Assembly: GCF_000190435.1 (NCBI RefSeq)
Contig: NC_015152.1
Location: forward strand, 1,618,458 to 1,682,457
Source of the DNA: Sphaerochaeta globosa str. Buddy
GTDB lineage: Bacteria > Spirochaetota > Spirochaetia > Sphaerochaetales > Sphaerochaetaceae
DNA: 64,000 nucleotides
Direction of reading: 5' to 3'
In this document: piece after piece, positions 7,012 to 15,247 of the stretch
Layout of the letters: each line of letters begins with the position of its first letter
How positions within the stretch are numbered: the stretch's first letter is position 1
The notes under the pieces: generated by a model
Seen by the model: the letters and a program-made list of their open reading frames with translations, nothing else
What the model was told of the DNA's origin: nothing
Databases searched by the model: none
Program-made: the position numbers and the translations under genes

Positions 7012-8925
7012 TTACTCCTCTTGGTCGGTCTCGTAATAGGTATACCCCCTCAAGCCAGCAGTATAGGCTGAGATGATCCGTCTTCTTTCCTGTACCGTAA
7101 TCCTACCCTCTTGTACTGCCTTTTCCGCCTTGGTACGAATCATGGCCTCAAGGCGTTTCGGCTCATACTCCACGTAGCTGAGCACATCGGCAACCGTATC
7201 CCCTTCCAGCTCATTGTGCAAACTGAATGTTCCATCGTCATCATACGTGATGGAAACTACATTGGTATCCCCAAGCAGGTTGTGCAAATCCCCTAAAGTC
7301 TCCTGATAAGCCCCCACCAAGAAAACACCTAGAATGTAATCCTCATCTTCTGTCAGGCTGTGAAGCGGCAAGGTGTTGGAGACGCCTGAGCTGGTAATGA
7401 ACTTGTCGATTTTTCCTTCGCTATCACAGGTGATATCGGACAATACCGCCTTGCGTTCCGGTTTGGTATCCAAACGATGGATCGGCATAATGGGAAACAT
7501 CTGGTCGATGGCCCATACATCGGGAAGCGATTGGAACAAGCTGAAATTCCCGTAATAGATATCGGAAAGTTGGTGCTCCAGCTTCTGTATTTCGGAAGAG
7601 TGAATATCGCCATACTTTTGCTGGATCTCAGCGATGATCGACCAATATACATGTTCTGCAGCGGCCCGCTCGCGCATGTTCACCTTGCCGTACAAAAATT
7701 TATTGCGATTTTCCTCGCGATAATAATTCAAGTCATTCAGACATTCCTGGGCATTCTTTTCGTTGAGCATGGTCCGTACATACAAGAGGTTCTCCAAGGC
7801 GGGCATCATAGCATCGTCGTAGACATCCTCTTCGCTGTTCTTCCCATCCCAGAATACATTGGTATCGAGAATGTTCATCAACAGAACCGAATAGTAGGAG
7901 ACAAGAGCCCTTCCCGACTCACTGATGAGCGTTGGATGGGGAATGTTTTCTTCCTTGCAGATGGTCATGATTTCCTCAACCACGTCATCACAATACTCTT
8001 TGGTTGAATAGTTTCGACTGTTTGAACTGTTTGAGTGACTGCCATCATAATCGATGGCCAAGCCGCCTCCCATATCCAACAATCCCATGGCAGCACCTTC
8101 GTGTACCAACCCTGCATAGAACCGAGCGGCTTCGGTTGCGCCGACACGAATATCGTGAATGTTGGGAATTTGGCTTCCCAGATGGTAGTGCAACAGTTTC
8201 AGGCAATCCAACATATTCTCTTTGCGAAGCCGGTCTACAACTTGGACGACCTGCGTGGTATTCAGTCCGAAAACGCTGCGGTCCCCACCGCTGTCCGTCC
8301 AATGGCCGCTTGCCATGGTTGAGGGTTTCATACGTAGGCCGATGTTCGGCTTAATACCCAACGCCCGTGATCGCTGGAGGATGATCCCGACTTCTCCGGG
8401 CATTTCCACAACCAGCACAGTCTGAATACCCAGTTGCAATCCTTTGAGCGCAAGATCTATATACTCTTCATCCTTATACCCATTGCAAATGACATACGCC
8501 TCAGGATCATCAATATGGGCCAAGGCTATAATGAGTTCGGCTTTGCTGCCGGTTTCCAACCCATGATGGTACTGCTGCCCATATTTGCAAATTTCCTCGA
8601 CTACCTGTTGTTGTTGGTTCACCTTTATCGGATACACACCGCGATAGGTTCCCTGGTATCCGGCATCCTTGATTGCATTCAGGAAACTCTCATTGATATG
8701 CTGGATGCGGTCATCCAAAATATTGGAAAAACGAAGGAGAACGGGAAGTTTCATCCCTCGTTCCTGCAGCCCCTTGGCGATGGAGAGCAAGCTTATGGAG
8801 GACTGTGGTGACTTGTCCTTCAACCTTACTTCTACTTCCCCGGTATCTGCTATATGGAAATAGCCGTTTCCCCAATCATTGATTCGGTATAGCTTTTCTG
8901 CATCTTTGATTTTCCAGTTCTGCAT
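7012..8925 (-). CDS. speA: Biosynthetic arginine decarboxylase
   Basis: 637 residues, the usual length of SpeA. The PLP-lysine segment GVYPIKVNQQQQVVEEI is near residues 98-114, followed by LLHYHLGSQIPNI, the glycine-rich LLDMGGGLAIDYDGS and a late SESGRALVS. It converts arginine to agmatine in the cytoplasm. First gene of a four-gene operon that continues with carboxynorspermidine dehydrogenase, nspC and agmatinase. AGGGAG lies 6 bases before the ATG, and an extended -10 promoter lies upstream. Confidence 0.95.
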   Translation of the reverse strand: MQNWKIKDAEKLYRINDWGNGYFHIADTGEVEVRLKDKSPQSSISLLSIAKGLQERGMKLPVLLRFSNILDDRIQHINESFLNAIKDAGYQGTYRGVYPIKVNQQQQVVEEICKYGQQYHHGLETGSKAELIIALAHIDDPEAYVICNGYKDEEYIDLALKGLQLGIQTVLVVEMPGEVGIILQRSRALGIKPNIGLRMKPSTMASGHWTDSGGDRSVFGLNTTQVVQVVDRLRKENMLDCLKLLHYHLGSQIPNIHDIRVGATEAARFYAGLVHEGAAMGLLDMGGGLAIDYDGSHSNSSNSRNYSTKEYCDDVVEEIMTICKEENIPHPTLISESGRALVSYYSVLLMNILDTNVFWDGKNSEEDVYDDAMMPALENLLYVRTMLNEKNAQECLNDLNYYREENRNKFLYGKVNMRERAAAEHVYWSIIAEIQQKYGDIHSSEIQKLEHQLSDIYYGNFSLFQSLPDVWAIDQMFPIMPIHRLDTKPERKAVLSDITCDSEGKIDKFITSSGVSNTLPLHSLTEDEDYILGVFLVGAYQETLGDLHNLLGDTNVVSITYDDDGTFSLHNELEGDTVADVLSYVEYEPKRLEAMIRTKAEKAVQEGRITVQERRRIISAYTAGLRGYTYYETDQEE

Positions 8926-8953
8926 AGGCGCTCCCTTATTGCTAGTATGTCAT

Positions 8954-8962
8954 AGTATAGCA
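8954..8962 (-). promoter_or_regulatory. Extended -10 promoter of the polyamine operon
   Basis: TGCTATACT on the minus strand, about 30 bases before the speA ATG. The -35 region is weak (GTGCAA-like), as is usual for extended -10 promoters. Confidence 0.55.
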
Positions 8963-9132
8963 GAAAAAGGGAGGATTGCACACAGAACCTAGCACTTTAC
9001 TAGGAATGATGTAGCAAGTATGTTCCCTGTAAAAAAATATCCCTTTGTTTGTATGGTAATTCTAGCAAAATGAATATCTTTTAATAAAGTTCATACATAC
9101 CTAGTACACGCATGAAAAAGTGAATGCTCGGC

Positions 9133-9161
9133 TTGACAAAACAACACAAACGTAGGAATAT
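9133..9161 (+). promoter_or_regulatory. Promoter of the SPFH-Arc pair
   Basis: Consensus -35 TTGACA (9133-9138), a 17-base spacer, and GAATAT (9156-9161). Two GATATC palindromes (9169-9184 region) follow and could be regulatory. Confidence 0.6.
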
Positions 9162-9211
9162 CTAGATGATATCGTTTTGATATCTTTATGAATCATTTTG
9201 GAGGCATTCGT

Positions 9212-10216
9212 ATGAATGAACCTGTCTACTCCCAAGAAAAGATCTTGACCAGTGTGGCGAATGGTTTTGCATTCCTTCTGCTCAACACTGCCCTGATTCT
9301 TGCATGCTGTGTGTTCTTTGTCATAGGCTTTGTTGCCGACATGCCTGCTCTCCTACGCTTTCTTGTGGTGGTAGTGAGTGCTCTCTATGGTTTCGTCGTT
9401 GGACCCATTCTTTATGCCGGACTGAAAATTGTAAAGCCCAATGAAGCATTGGTACTCACCCTGTTCGGCAAGTACTACGGGACGCTCAAGAAAGAAGGGT
9501 TCTTCTGGGTCAATCCGTTTGTAAGTGCGGTTAATCCAATTACCAATACCGATACAGCATCTTCCACTTCAAAGCCTGAATCAAAAACCGAACCGGGTAA
9601 AATGTCTACTACCTATACCATCCAATTCCCCAAGAAAAAGATTTCCCTCAAGGCGCTGACACTGAACAATGACAAGCAAAAAGTGAACGATGCCCTGGGA
9701 AATCCGATTATTATCGGTGTTGTAGTCATTTGGAAGGTTGTTGATACGGCAAAGGCTGTCTTCAGCGTAGACAACTATGTAGAATACTTATCCATCCAAT
9801 GTGACTCTGCCCTTCGCAACGTAGTAAGACTTTTCCCCTACGACTCCGAAGAGGATGAGAAATCACTACGTGGAAGCAGCACAGAGGTCGCCCAGGATTT
9901 GCAGCGTGAGTTGCAGTCGAAGGTTGAGGTAGCAGGATTGCAAATACTCGAAGCCAGGATCACCCACCTCTCGTATGCCCCCGAGATTGCTGCAGCCATG
10001 TTGCAACGACAGCAAGCATCCGCCATTATTGCTGCACGCCAGAAAATTGTTGAAGGTGCAGTAGGCATGGTGGAAATGGCTCTCGATCAGCTGAATAAAA
10101 ATGGTATTGTAACCCTTGATGAAGAGCGTAAGGCTTCGATGGTGAGCAACCTGATGGTAGTCCTATGCGGCAACCGTGATGTCCAGCCGATCGTAAACAG
10201 CGGATCACTCTATTAA
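9212..10216 (+). CDS. SPFH/Band 7 domain membrane protein
   Basis: About 334 residues. Two N-terminal hydrophobic segments (near 18-68) are followed by the SPFH start [22 protein letters not shown] and a coiled, Ala/Gln-rich C-terminal part ([20 protein letters not shown]). SPFH proteins form ring-like oligomers in membrane microdomains; the substrate here is unknown. TTGGAGG seven bases before ATG 9212 decides the start. The small Arc-like protein that follows is a recurrent partner of this subfamily. Confidence 0.85.
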   Translation: MNEPVYSQEKILTSVANGFAFLLLNTALILACCVFFVIGFVADMPALLRFLVVVVSALYGFVVGPILYAGLKIVKPNEALVLTLFGKYYGTLKKEGFFWVNPFVSAVNPITNTDTASSTSKPESKTEPGKMSTTYTIQFPKKKISLKALTLNNDKQKVNDALGNPIIIGVVVIWKVVDTAKAVFSVDNYVEYLSIQCDSALRNVVRLFPYDSEEDEKSLRGSSTEVAQDLQRELQSKVEVAGLQILEARITHLSYAPEIAAAMLQRQQASAIIAARQKIVEGAVGMVEMALDQLNKNGIVTLDEERKASMVSNLMVVLCGNRDVQPIVNSGSLY

Positions 10217-10235
10217 CACGAAAGGAAGATGACGT

Positions 10236-10424
10236 ATGGAGGCAAAGGATAAAGCTAAAAAACAAGTATTACTGCGTCTATCGTCGTCGCTGTGGGAAGA
10301 GTTGGCCCGTTGGGCTGATGACGATTTTCGCTCAATCAATGGGCAGATTGAATACTTGCTTACCGATTGTGTAAGAAAACGTAGGAACAAGTCATTTGAG
10401 GATGAAAGTTCTGAGTTAGAATAA
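10236..10424 (+). CDS. Arc-like ribbon-helix-helix protein
   Basis: 62 residues. KKQVLLRLSSSLWEELARWA, followed by a helix containing RSINGQIEYLLTDCV, fits the ribbon-helix-helix fold of Arc-type DNA-binding proteins. It starts 19 bases after the SPFH gene behind AAAGGAAG, so the two are co-transcribed. It may be an autoregulator or may only help assemble the SPFH protein. Confidence 0.75.
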   Translation: MEAKDKAKKQVLLRLSSSLWEELARWADDDFRSINGQIEYLLTDCVRKRRNKSFEDESSELE

Positions 10425-10445
10425 GCTCACGTGAGTAATGCTGCC

Positions 10446-10476
10446 AACCCTCGTCCTTTTGGATGGGGGTTTTTCT
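10446..10476 (+). terminator. Terminator after the SPFH-Arc pair
   Basis: Stem AACCCTCGTCC / GGATGGGGGTT (11 pairs, two wobbles), loop TTTT, tail TTTTTC. Confidence 0.85.
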
Positions 10477-10524
10477 TGCTCCATAGGCAATCCATAGTGT
10501 ACTATACATGCGTGGAGTATTTAC

Positions 10525-11427
10525 ATGCATGACATTTGGAACCCTTGGCATGGATGCATCAAATGCAGTGAAGGCTGTCAGAATTGCTATATGTATGCCC
10601 TTGACCGTAAGCGTGGTATGGACGGTAGGGACATTTTCCGTACAAAAGCCGGCTTTACCTACCCTTTACATCAGGATAGAAAAGGCAGATATACCGTACA
10701 GTCCGGGGAGATGCTTCGCGTCTGTATGACCAGCGACTTCTTTCTCGAGCAAGCTGACGCATGGAGGGATGAGGCATGGCGTCTCATCCGACAACGCAGG
10801 GATGTAAAATTTTTCTTGTTAACCAAAAGGCCTGAACGGGTTTCAACATGTCTTCCCTCAGATTGGAACGACGGGTGGGACCATGTTATGTTCAACGTCA
10901 CCTGTGAGAACCAAAAAAGGGCTGATCAGCGTATTCCTCTCTTGCTCGACCTTCCTTTCAAGCACAAGGGAATCATGTGCGCTCCCCTTTTGGGTCCCAT
11001 CGACATCTCTGCTTATCTGGCTACGAACCAGATTGAGCAAGTACTCGTCGGAGGGGAGAACTACGACAATCCCCGCCCCTGTGACATCGATTGGGTCAAA
11101 GGCCTTCACCAAGCCTGTGTACAGTCAGACATTACGTTTTGTTTCATTGAAACAGGAACCTACCTGATCAAGGATGGGAAAACCTATCACCTCAAGTCAA
11201 AACGATTACAAAGCAGTATGGCATGCAAATCAGGCTTACAGCATGTAGGCAAGCCGATGCATTTCGACCTTGTCGATGAATACGGCCCGATAGAGAAAGA
11301 ACTCTTATACAAACCGCACTTCAGAACGTGTTGTGAGCAATGCGGCAGCCGTCTCATCTGCAATGGTTGTAGTGCATGCAGCACATGCATGCAAGAAAGA
11401 GGTGGCATTGCTGCCACCTCCGAATAA
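10525..11427 (+). CDS. DUF5131 / phage Gp37-Gp68-like cysteine-motif protein
   Basis: 300 residues. The N-terminus IWNPWHGCIKCSEGCQNCYMY carries a Cys cluster resembling an Fe-S site of radical-SAM-like proteins, followed by LLTKRPERV and GGENYDNPRPCD, both typical of DUF5131 (once called phage protein Gp37/Gp68). The C-terminus has a second Cys-rich segment (CCEQCGSRLICNGC). The function is unknown. The family occurs in phages and in chromosomes; no other phage gene is nearby. GGAG lies before the ATG. Confidence 0.75.
   Translation: MHDIWNPWHGCIKCSEGCQNCYMYALDRKRGMDGRDIFRTKAGFTYPLHQDRKGRYTVQSGEMLRVCMTSDFFLEQADAWRDEAWRLIRQRRDVKFFLLTKRPERVSTCLPSDWNDGWDHVMFNVTCENQKRADQRIPLLLDLPFKHKGIMCAPLLGPIDISAYLATNQIEQVLVGGENYDNPRPCDIDWVKGLHQACVQSDITFCFIETGTYLIKDGKTYHLKSKRLQSSMACKSGLQHVGKPMHFDLVDEYGPIEKELLYKPHFRTCCEQCGSRLICNGCSACSTCMQERGGIAATSE
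11393..11420 (-). terminator. Terminator of the 5'-nucleotidase, inside the DUF5131 3' end
   Basis: Read on the minus strand, a perfect 9-bp stem GAGGTGGCA/TGCCACCTC with a 4-base loop is followed by TTTCTT. It lies 25 bases beyond the nucleotidase stop and within the last codons of the convergent gene. Its core matches the terminator at 23888-23913. Confidence 0.65.
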
Positions 11428-11444
11428 CCAATCAATTTTCTTAC

Positions 11445-13229
11445 TTACTTGATAATGCCTTGTTTCTTAAGCTCATCAACATTCAAGGCCTTCGCATAGG
11501 GAACTTCCAATTTTCCCTCGTTCACCAGCTTGACCACTGCATCTCGATAGGGTGAAGCAAGGTTGACTCCCACGATCTTCCAGTTGTTGTCAACCTTTGG
11601 AACAATGGTTTTCTGGGCTTTTATGTACTCTACCAGCATGTCGCGGATCGAGTTGGGACTCTCCCATTCCTTGGTTCCTGCAACCAACTTTTGGGCCTTG
11701 AGGGCAGAAGAATACCGGTAGTTGTTCACAGCAAGGGTGAGCCGTTGATCGTTTGCAAGCGGTTTGCCCTTGAACATTACATTGCGGATGCGCTGTCCGA
11801 CCGGCTTTGAAAGGTCGATCTCATAATCCACACCGGCAAACATATCGTACAGGTATCCAGGTTTCTCCGGATTGAAGCTGATGGACATGTCTCCGCTCTT
11901 GTATTGATTGTAACAAGCTGCCGACCATTCCATATACGCCTTTAATTCCGATCCGGTAACCTCAACACGATACAGCGTATTGTCATACTTGTAGATGCCA
12001 AAGATTGTACCGTAGTTGATATCACCTTTGGGAATGTTGCTGGTATCGGCAAATAGAGCTGCTGCCGACACATCGGCACCACTATTGAGCAATTGCACCT
12101 CATTGATCAAATCCATGACGGCGGTATCACGTAGCTTGCCCTCAGGTATGCCAAGAATCTCATTCTTGGGCTGGAAATCCACTGATGCTTGGCCAAAAAT
12201 GCCTCCGCTGCTCTTCCCATCGGCTGAAGGTGCACCACCGCTGATGAAGTCGCGGGTTGCTTTGTGCGCTTCGGCAATGAATGCATTCTTGCGGATAAGA
12301 TCGCTTGGCTCATAGTTTGCCATATCCACGAGTTCAACCTTGCGATCGATTATCTCTTTATTCTCATTCAATGCAAGATCGATACGGATGACTTCCCGAC
12401 CGAGGTTCCTTGCCCCGCCGATGACGGTTGTTCCCCGAATTTCCTTGATTGCATTGTGGTCGTGACCAACGATCAATACATCGACTTCAGGACAGAGCTC
12501 AAGGATTGATTTTGCACCGTCACTGCCGCCTTCCTCATCGTACTCGGGATAGATGCCGACATGGGAAGTTACGATGATCACATCGACCTTATCCTTGATG
12601 ATGTCAACCACCTTGCGTACTGCAGGACCCACCGGTGCGTATACAAAAGGATCGGTCTTCTCGCCATCCCAGCGTGGTGCATTGGGGTTGGTTACCCCGA
12701 TGATGCCGATTTTTATGCCGGAACGCTCGATAATTGTATACGGCTCGGCCCCCATGGTTCCATCGATGCGTGCCATATTTGCAGCAAGGATGGGGAAATT
12801 GGCAAGCATCTGAAGGCGACTGATGAGATTCTGACCAAAGTTGAACTCATGGTTTCCCAGTGTCATGCTGTCATACGCAAGAATGTTCATCGCCCGCATC
12901 ACCGGATGTTCACCTTCTCGTTTGTTGTACAAATCATCGGTCATGATGTTGCCTTGGATGGTATCACCATTATCCACCAGCACAACGTTGTTCTCTTCAC
13001 GTCGCACTTTCTCTACATAGGTGGCGATCCTGGCCATACCGGTATTGGTGGTATCCTTGTCGTTCTCATAGCTGAAACCCCACACATTACCATGTAAATC
13101 CGTAGTACCCAGAATAACGAGGTTCTGTGCGCTGGGGATCTCAAGGGTGGGTTGAGAAGCCAAGAAATTCACCGAAAGGCAGAACAGCAGCAACAATACA
13201 ATCGTTGTTTTCAATCCTTTCTTGTACAT
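11445..13229 (-). CDS. 5'-nucleotidase / 2',3'-cyclic-nucleotide phosphodiesterase, secreted
   Basis: About 594 residues with a signal peptide (MYKKGLKTTIVLLLLFCLSV). The metallophosphoesterase motifs are present: TTDLHG, GDTIQGN, GNHEFNFG, VTSHVGIYP and GHDHN. The C-terminal 5'-nucleotidase domain covers roughly residues 340-550. It would act in the periplasm, stripping phosphate from nucleotides and feeding nucleoside uptake. AAGGAG before ATG 13229 sets the start. A 7-bp hairpin lies just upstream. It is last in a run of minus-strand genes. Confidence 0.88.
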   Translation of the reverse strand: MYKKGLKTTIVLLLLFCLSVNFLASQPTLEIPSAQNLVILGTTDLHGNVWGFSYENDKDTTNTGMARIATYVEKVRREENNVVLVDNGDTIQGNIMTDDLYNKREGEHPVMRAMNILAYDSMTLGNHEFNFGQNLISRLQMLANFPILAANMARIDGTMGAEPYTIIERSGIKIGIIGVTNPNAPRWDGEKTDPFVYAPVGPAVRKVVDIIKDKVDVIIVTSHVGIYPEYDEEGGSDGAKSILELCPEVDVLIVGHDHNAIKEIRGTTVIGGARNLGREVIRIDLALNENKEIIDRKVELVDMANYEPSDLIRKNAFIAEAHKATRDFISGGAPSADGKSSGGIFGQASVDFQPKNEILGIPEGKLRDTAVMDLINEVQLLNSGADVSAAALFADTSNIPKGDINYGTIFGIYKYDNTLYRVEVTGSELKAYMEWSAACYNQYKSGDMSISFNPEKPGYLYDMFAGVDYEIDLSKPVGQRIRNVMFKGKPLANDQRLTLAVNNYRYSSALKAQKLVAGTKEWESPNSIRDMLVEYIKAQKTIVPKVDNNWKIVGVNLASPYRDAVVKLVNEGKLEVPYAKALNVDELKKQGIIK

Positions 13230-13244
13230 AATGCACTCCTTTTT

Positions 13245-13263
13245 CCGGTTGTCCTCCAACCGG
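13245..13263 (-). promoter_or_regulatory. Hairpin just upstream of the nucleotidase ribosome-binding site
   Basis: Perfect inverted repeat CCGGTTG-TCCTC-CAACCGG ending 5 bases before the AGGAG of the nucleotidase. On the mRNA its loop would be GAGGA, itself Shine-Dalgarno-like. It could be a 5' stabiliser, an operator or a weak attenuator; it has no T-run. Confidence 0.4.
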
Positions 13264-13302
13264 TTTGTGTGATTCTGCAGTCCTTACTGCGTGAAAACCA
13301 AA

Positions 13303-13593
13303 TTAGTGATACAGGCGTTTCGAAACTTCCTTCCCCTCTTCGAAATGAGCCTCGTACTCCAAGGCGCCAACCTTGCTGTACCGTACCCAGGAACCATGTT
13401 TTACCCCTTTTTTGAAGTTTCCCACCTGCCAGATCATTCCATTCTCCCGATAAAAGTTCCATTGTCCGTCCATCAAATTATCCTTCAGGGGACCTTGGGC
13501 TTTGATGATGCCAGTCTTGAAATAGTGGGTCAGCGTATTTCCAGTCTGACTTTGTTGGACTTGGCCATTTGCATACCGGTTATCTGTCTCCAT
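13303..13593 (-). CDS. MORN-repeat protein
   Basis: 96 residues built from MORN-like repeats: YFKTGIIKAQGPLKDNLMDGQWNFY, then ENGMIWQVGNFKKGVKHGSW, then ALEYEAHFEEGK. Such repeats form beta-hairpins, and the bacterial variant family is poorly understood. No signal peptide is seen. GGAGGG precedes the ATG. It begins 11 bases after phzF-like gene end, so it belongs to the same transcript. Confidence 0.75.
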   Translation of the reverse strand: METDNRYANGQVQQSQTGNTLTHYFKTGIIKAQGPLKDNLMDGQWNFYRENGMIWQVGNFKKGVKHGSWVRYSKVGALEYEAHFEEGKEVSKRLYH

Positions 13594-13604
13594 ATTCGTC
13601 CCTC

Positions 13605-14480
13605 CTATACATTCAGCATCGCTTCGAACACGGTGCAGGCCTGTCCAAGCACCGTGGCACGGTTTTGGTTTACTTGCACGATAACCAATCCTGTTCTCTT
13701 TATTGCCTCACCTTGCATGAATATCGCCTTCCCTTGATGGATACGGTTAGTATACTGTTGCAGATACAACGCCAAAGCTCCGGCTGCATTGCCGGTTACC
13801 GGGTCCTCTTCAACTCCGCTTCCCGGACTGAACATGCGCGTATGGGCGACTACCTCGCCCTCAGCCTGGTCGAACGTATACAGATAGAAGCCCGGGACTC
13901 CGAGCTCAGATCCCAATGCGATCAAAAGGTCCCGTTGTACAAAAAGGGTATCCAGTGTCTGTTTGCTCTTCAGTCCAACCAAGACTTTTGCATTTCCGGT
14001 TGAGACAATCTGCAACGGCAAATCCTCGTACAGAGCTGAAGCCGACAACCGTAAGGCCGAAAGAAGTTGCTGTTTCTGCTGTTCTGAGAGTATCGGCCCA
14101 AACAAGCCTTCTTTTTGAGTAATATATATAGTTGGATGTTCAGTTTCATATTCTATGGTAATAGGAAGCAATCCTGCCTCGCAGAGCATCTGGTGAGAAC
14201 CTGGGGGAAGTCCCAATTCGGTTGCAAGAATGTGGTAGCTTGCCACACTTGCATGGGTGCAAAGGGGTACTTCCTGTTTGGGAGTAAAGAAACGTATATG
14301 TTGGACGTCAGCGTCCTCCCATTGGTAGATGAACGCCGTTTCACTATTGTTCAATTCTCTGCTTATCCTCAGCATCATCTCCTGGCTAAGGCCATCAGAG
14401 GGATAGACAACCCCTGCAGGGTTGCCCGAAAAGGCTTGCGTGGTAAAGGCATCAACCTGCCATAGCCTTCGCATTTGCAT
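13605..14480 (-). CDS. PhzF-family isomerase/epimerase
   Basis: About 291 residues. VDAFTTQAFSGNPAGVV at the N-terminus, the catalytic Glu in NNSETAFIY (near residue 47) and the C-terminal EEDPVTGNAAGALA are the hallmarks of PhzF-like proteins with a diaminopimelate-epimerase fold. The physiological substrate is unknown; phenazine genes are absent. GGAGG before ATG 14480 decides the start. It begins 2 bases after the dioxygenase gene ends. Confidence 0.88.
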   Translation of the reverse strand: MQMRRLWQVDAFTTQAFSGNPAGVVYPSDGLSQEMMLRISRELNNSETAFIYQWEDADVQHIRFFTPKQEVPLCTHASVASYHILATELGLPPGSHQMLCEAGLLPITIEYETEHPTIYITQKEGLFGPILSEQQKQQLLSALRLSASALYEDLPLQIVSTGNAKVLVGLKSKQTLDTLFVQRDLLIALGSELGVPGFYLYTFDQAEGEVVAHTRMFSPGSGVEEDPVTGNAAGALALYLQQYTNRIHQGKAIFMQGEAIKRTGLVIVQVNQNRATVLGQACTVFEAMLNV

Positions 14481-14482
14481 AC

Positions 14483-15247
14483 TTACCTCCAAAGGAACCC
14501 CACCGACCTACGCATAAGTATCTCATCATCGAAAACCAACTGTGCTGTTTTCTGAGCGAGGGAACAGCAGATGTGCAACGGCAGAAGATGCTCTTCCCGG
14601 GGATGGCAATGCCGGGCGAAAGGTGCCTGCTGCCAACCCACCAAGGCTTCCTTTCGCTTTTCAAGAGGAAGGTCAGTAGCACAAGTGTGTATCAGAAACT
14701 CCTGGAATGCTTGATTTTGCTTGTCATCCTGCTGATAAAACAGTCGCATATTATGAAAACTGAAGCCCGATCCTATAAACAAAATATTCTGATCCAGCAA
14801 GGGCCTGAGCGCTTCTCCCAAGTTCCAATGATCAAGGCTTGAAAGGGAAGAGAGCAATGAAAGCTGGATGGTTGGTATGCCTGCATCGGGATACATCAGG
14901 CTCAGGGGAATGAACATGCCATGGTCGAAACCCCTCTTCTCATCTACATCCCCTGCTAGTAAGGTGGCAATCGTACGGGCCAATTCAGGATCACCGGGTG
15001 CCGGATAGGTAATCTGATAGGCTTCTCTGGGAAAACCGTAATAGTCATACAACAAACCAGGATTCTCATTGCTGAGCAAAGTCGGCCTAGCCATTTCCCA
15101 ATGGGCGCTGATGACTACAATTGCATCGGGCCGTACCAATTTGGTGTTCAGATCCTGCATGAATGCAACCATGTTCTGATGGTATTGGTCGCCAAGCAAC
15201 GGAAGGGGGCCTCCTCCATGGGAAATGTACAGTATTTGCGCTTTCAT
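14483..15247 (-). CDS. DODA-type extradiol ring-cleavage dioxygenase (YgiD-like)
   Basis: About 254 residues. ISHGGGPLPLLGD near residue 8, VVISAHWE near 46 and the segment GFDHGMFIPLSLMYPDAGIP are the metal-site motifs of class III extradiol dioxygenases related to DOPA dioxygenase. It should bind Fe(II) or Zn; the natural aromatic substrate is unknown. It overlaps the upstream M28-like gene by 4 bases, so translation is coupled. GGAGGT lies before ATG 15247. Confidence 0.85.
   Translation of the reverse strand: MKAQILYISHGGGPLPLLGDQYHQNMVAFMQDLNTKLVRPDAIVVISAHWEMARPTLLSNENPGLLYDYYGFPREAYQITYPAPGDPELARTIATLLAGDVDEKRGFDHGMFIPLSLMYPDAGIPTIQLSLLSSLSSLDHWNLGEALRPLLDQNILFIGSGFSFHNMRLFYQQDDKQNQAFQEFLIHTCATDLPLEKRKEALVGWQQAPFARHCHPREEHLLPLHICCSLAQKTAQLVFDDEILMRRSVGFLWR

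Noticed and set aside
10426-10435. Palindrome CTCACGTGAG after the Arc-like gene as an operator
   Set aside because: It overlaps the gap just after a stop codon and is directly followed by a terminator. There is no promoter context, and a 10-bp palindrome can arise by chance.
10525-11427. Prophage remnant suggested by the Gp37/Gp68-like protein
   Set aside because: No integrase, structural or lysis genes or att-like repeats surround it. The family also occurs as a normal chromosomal gene.
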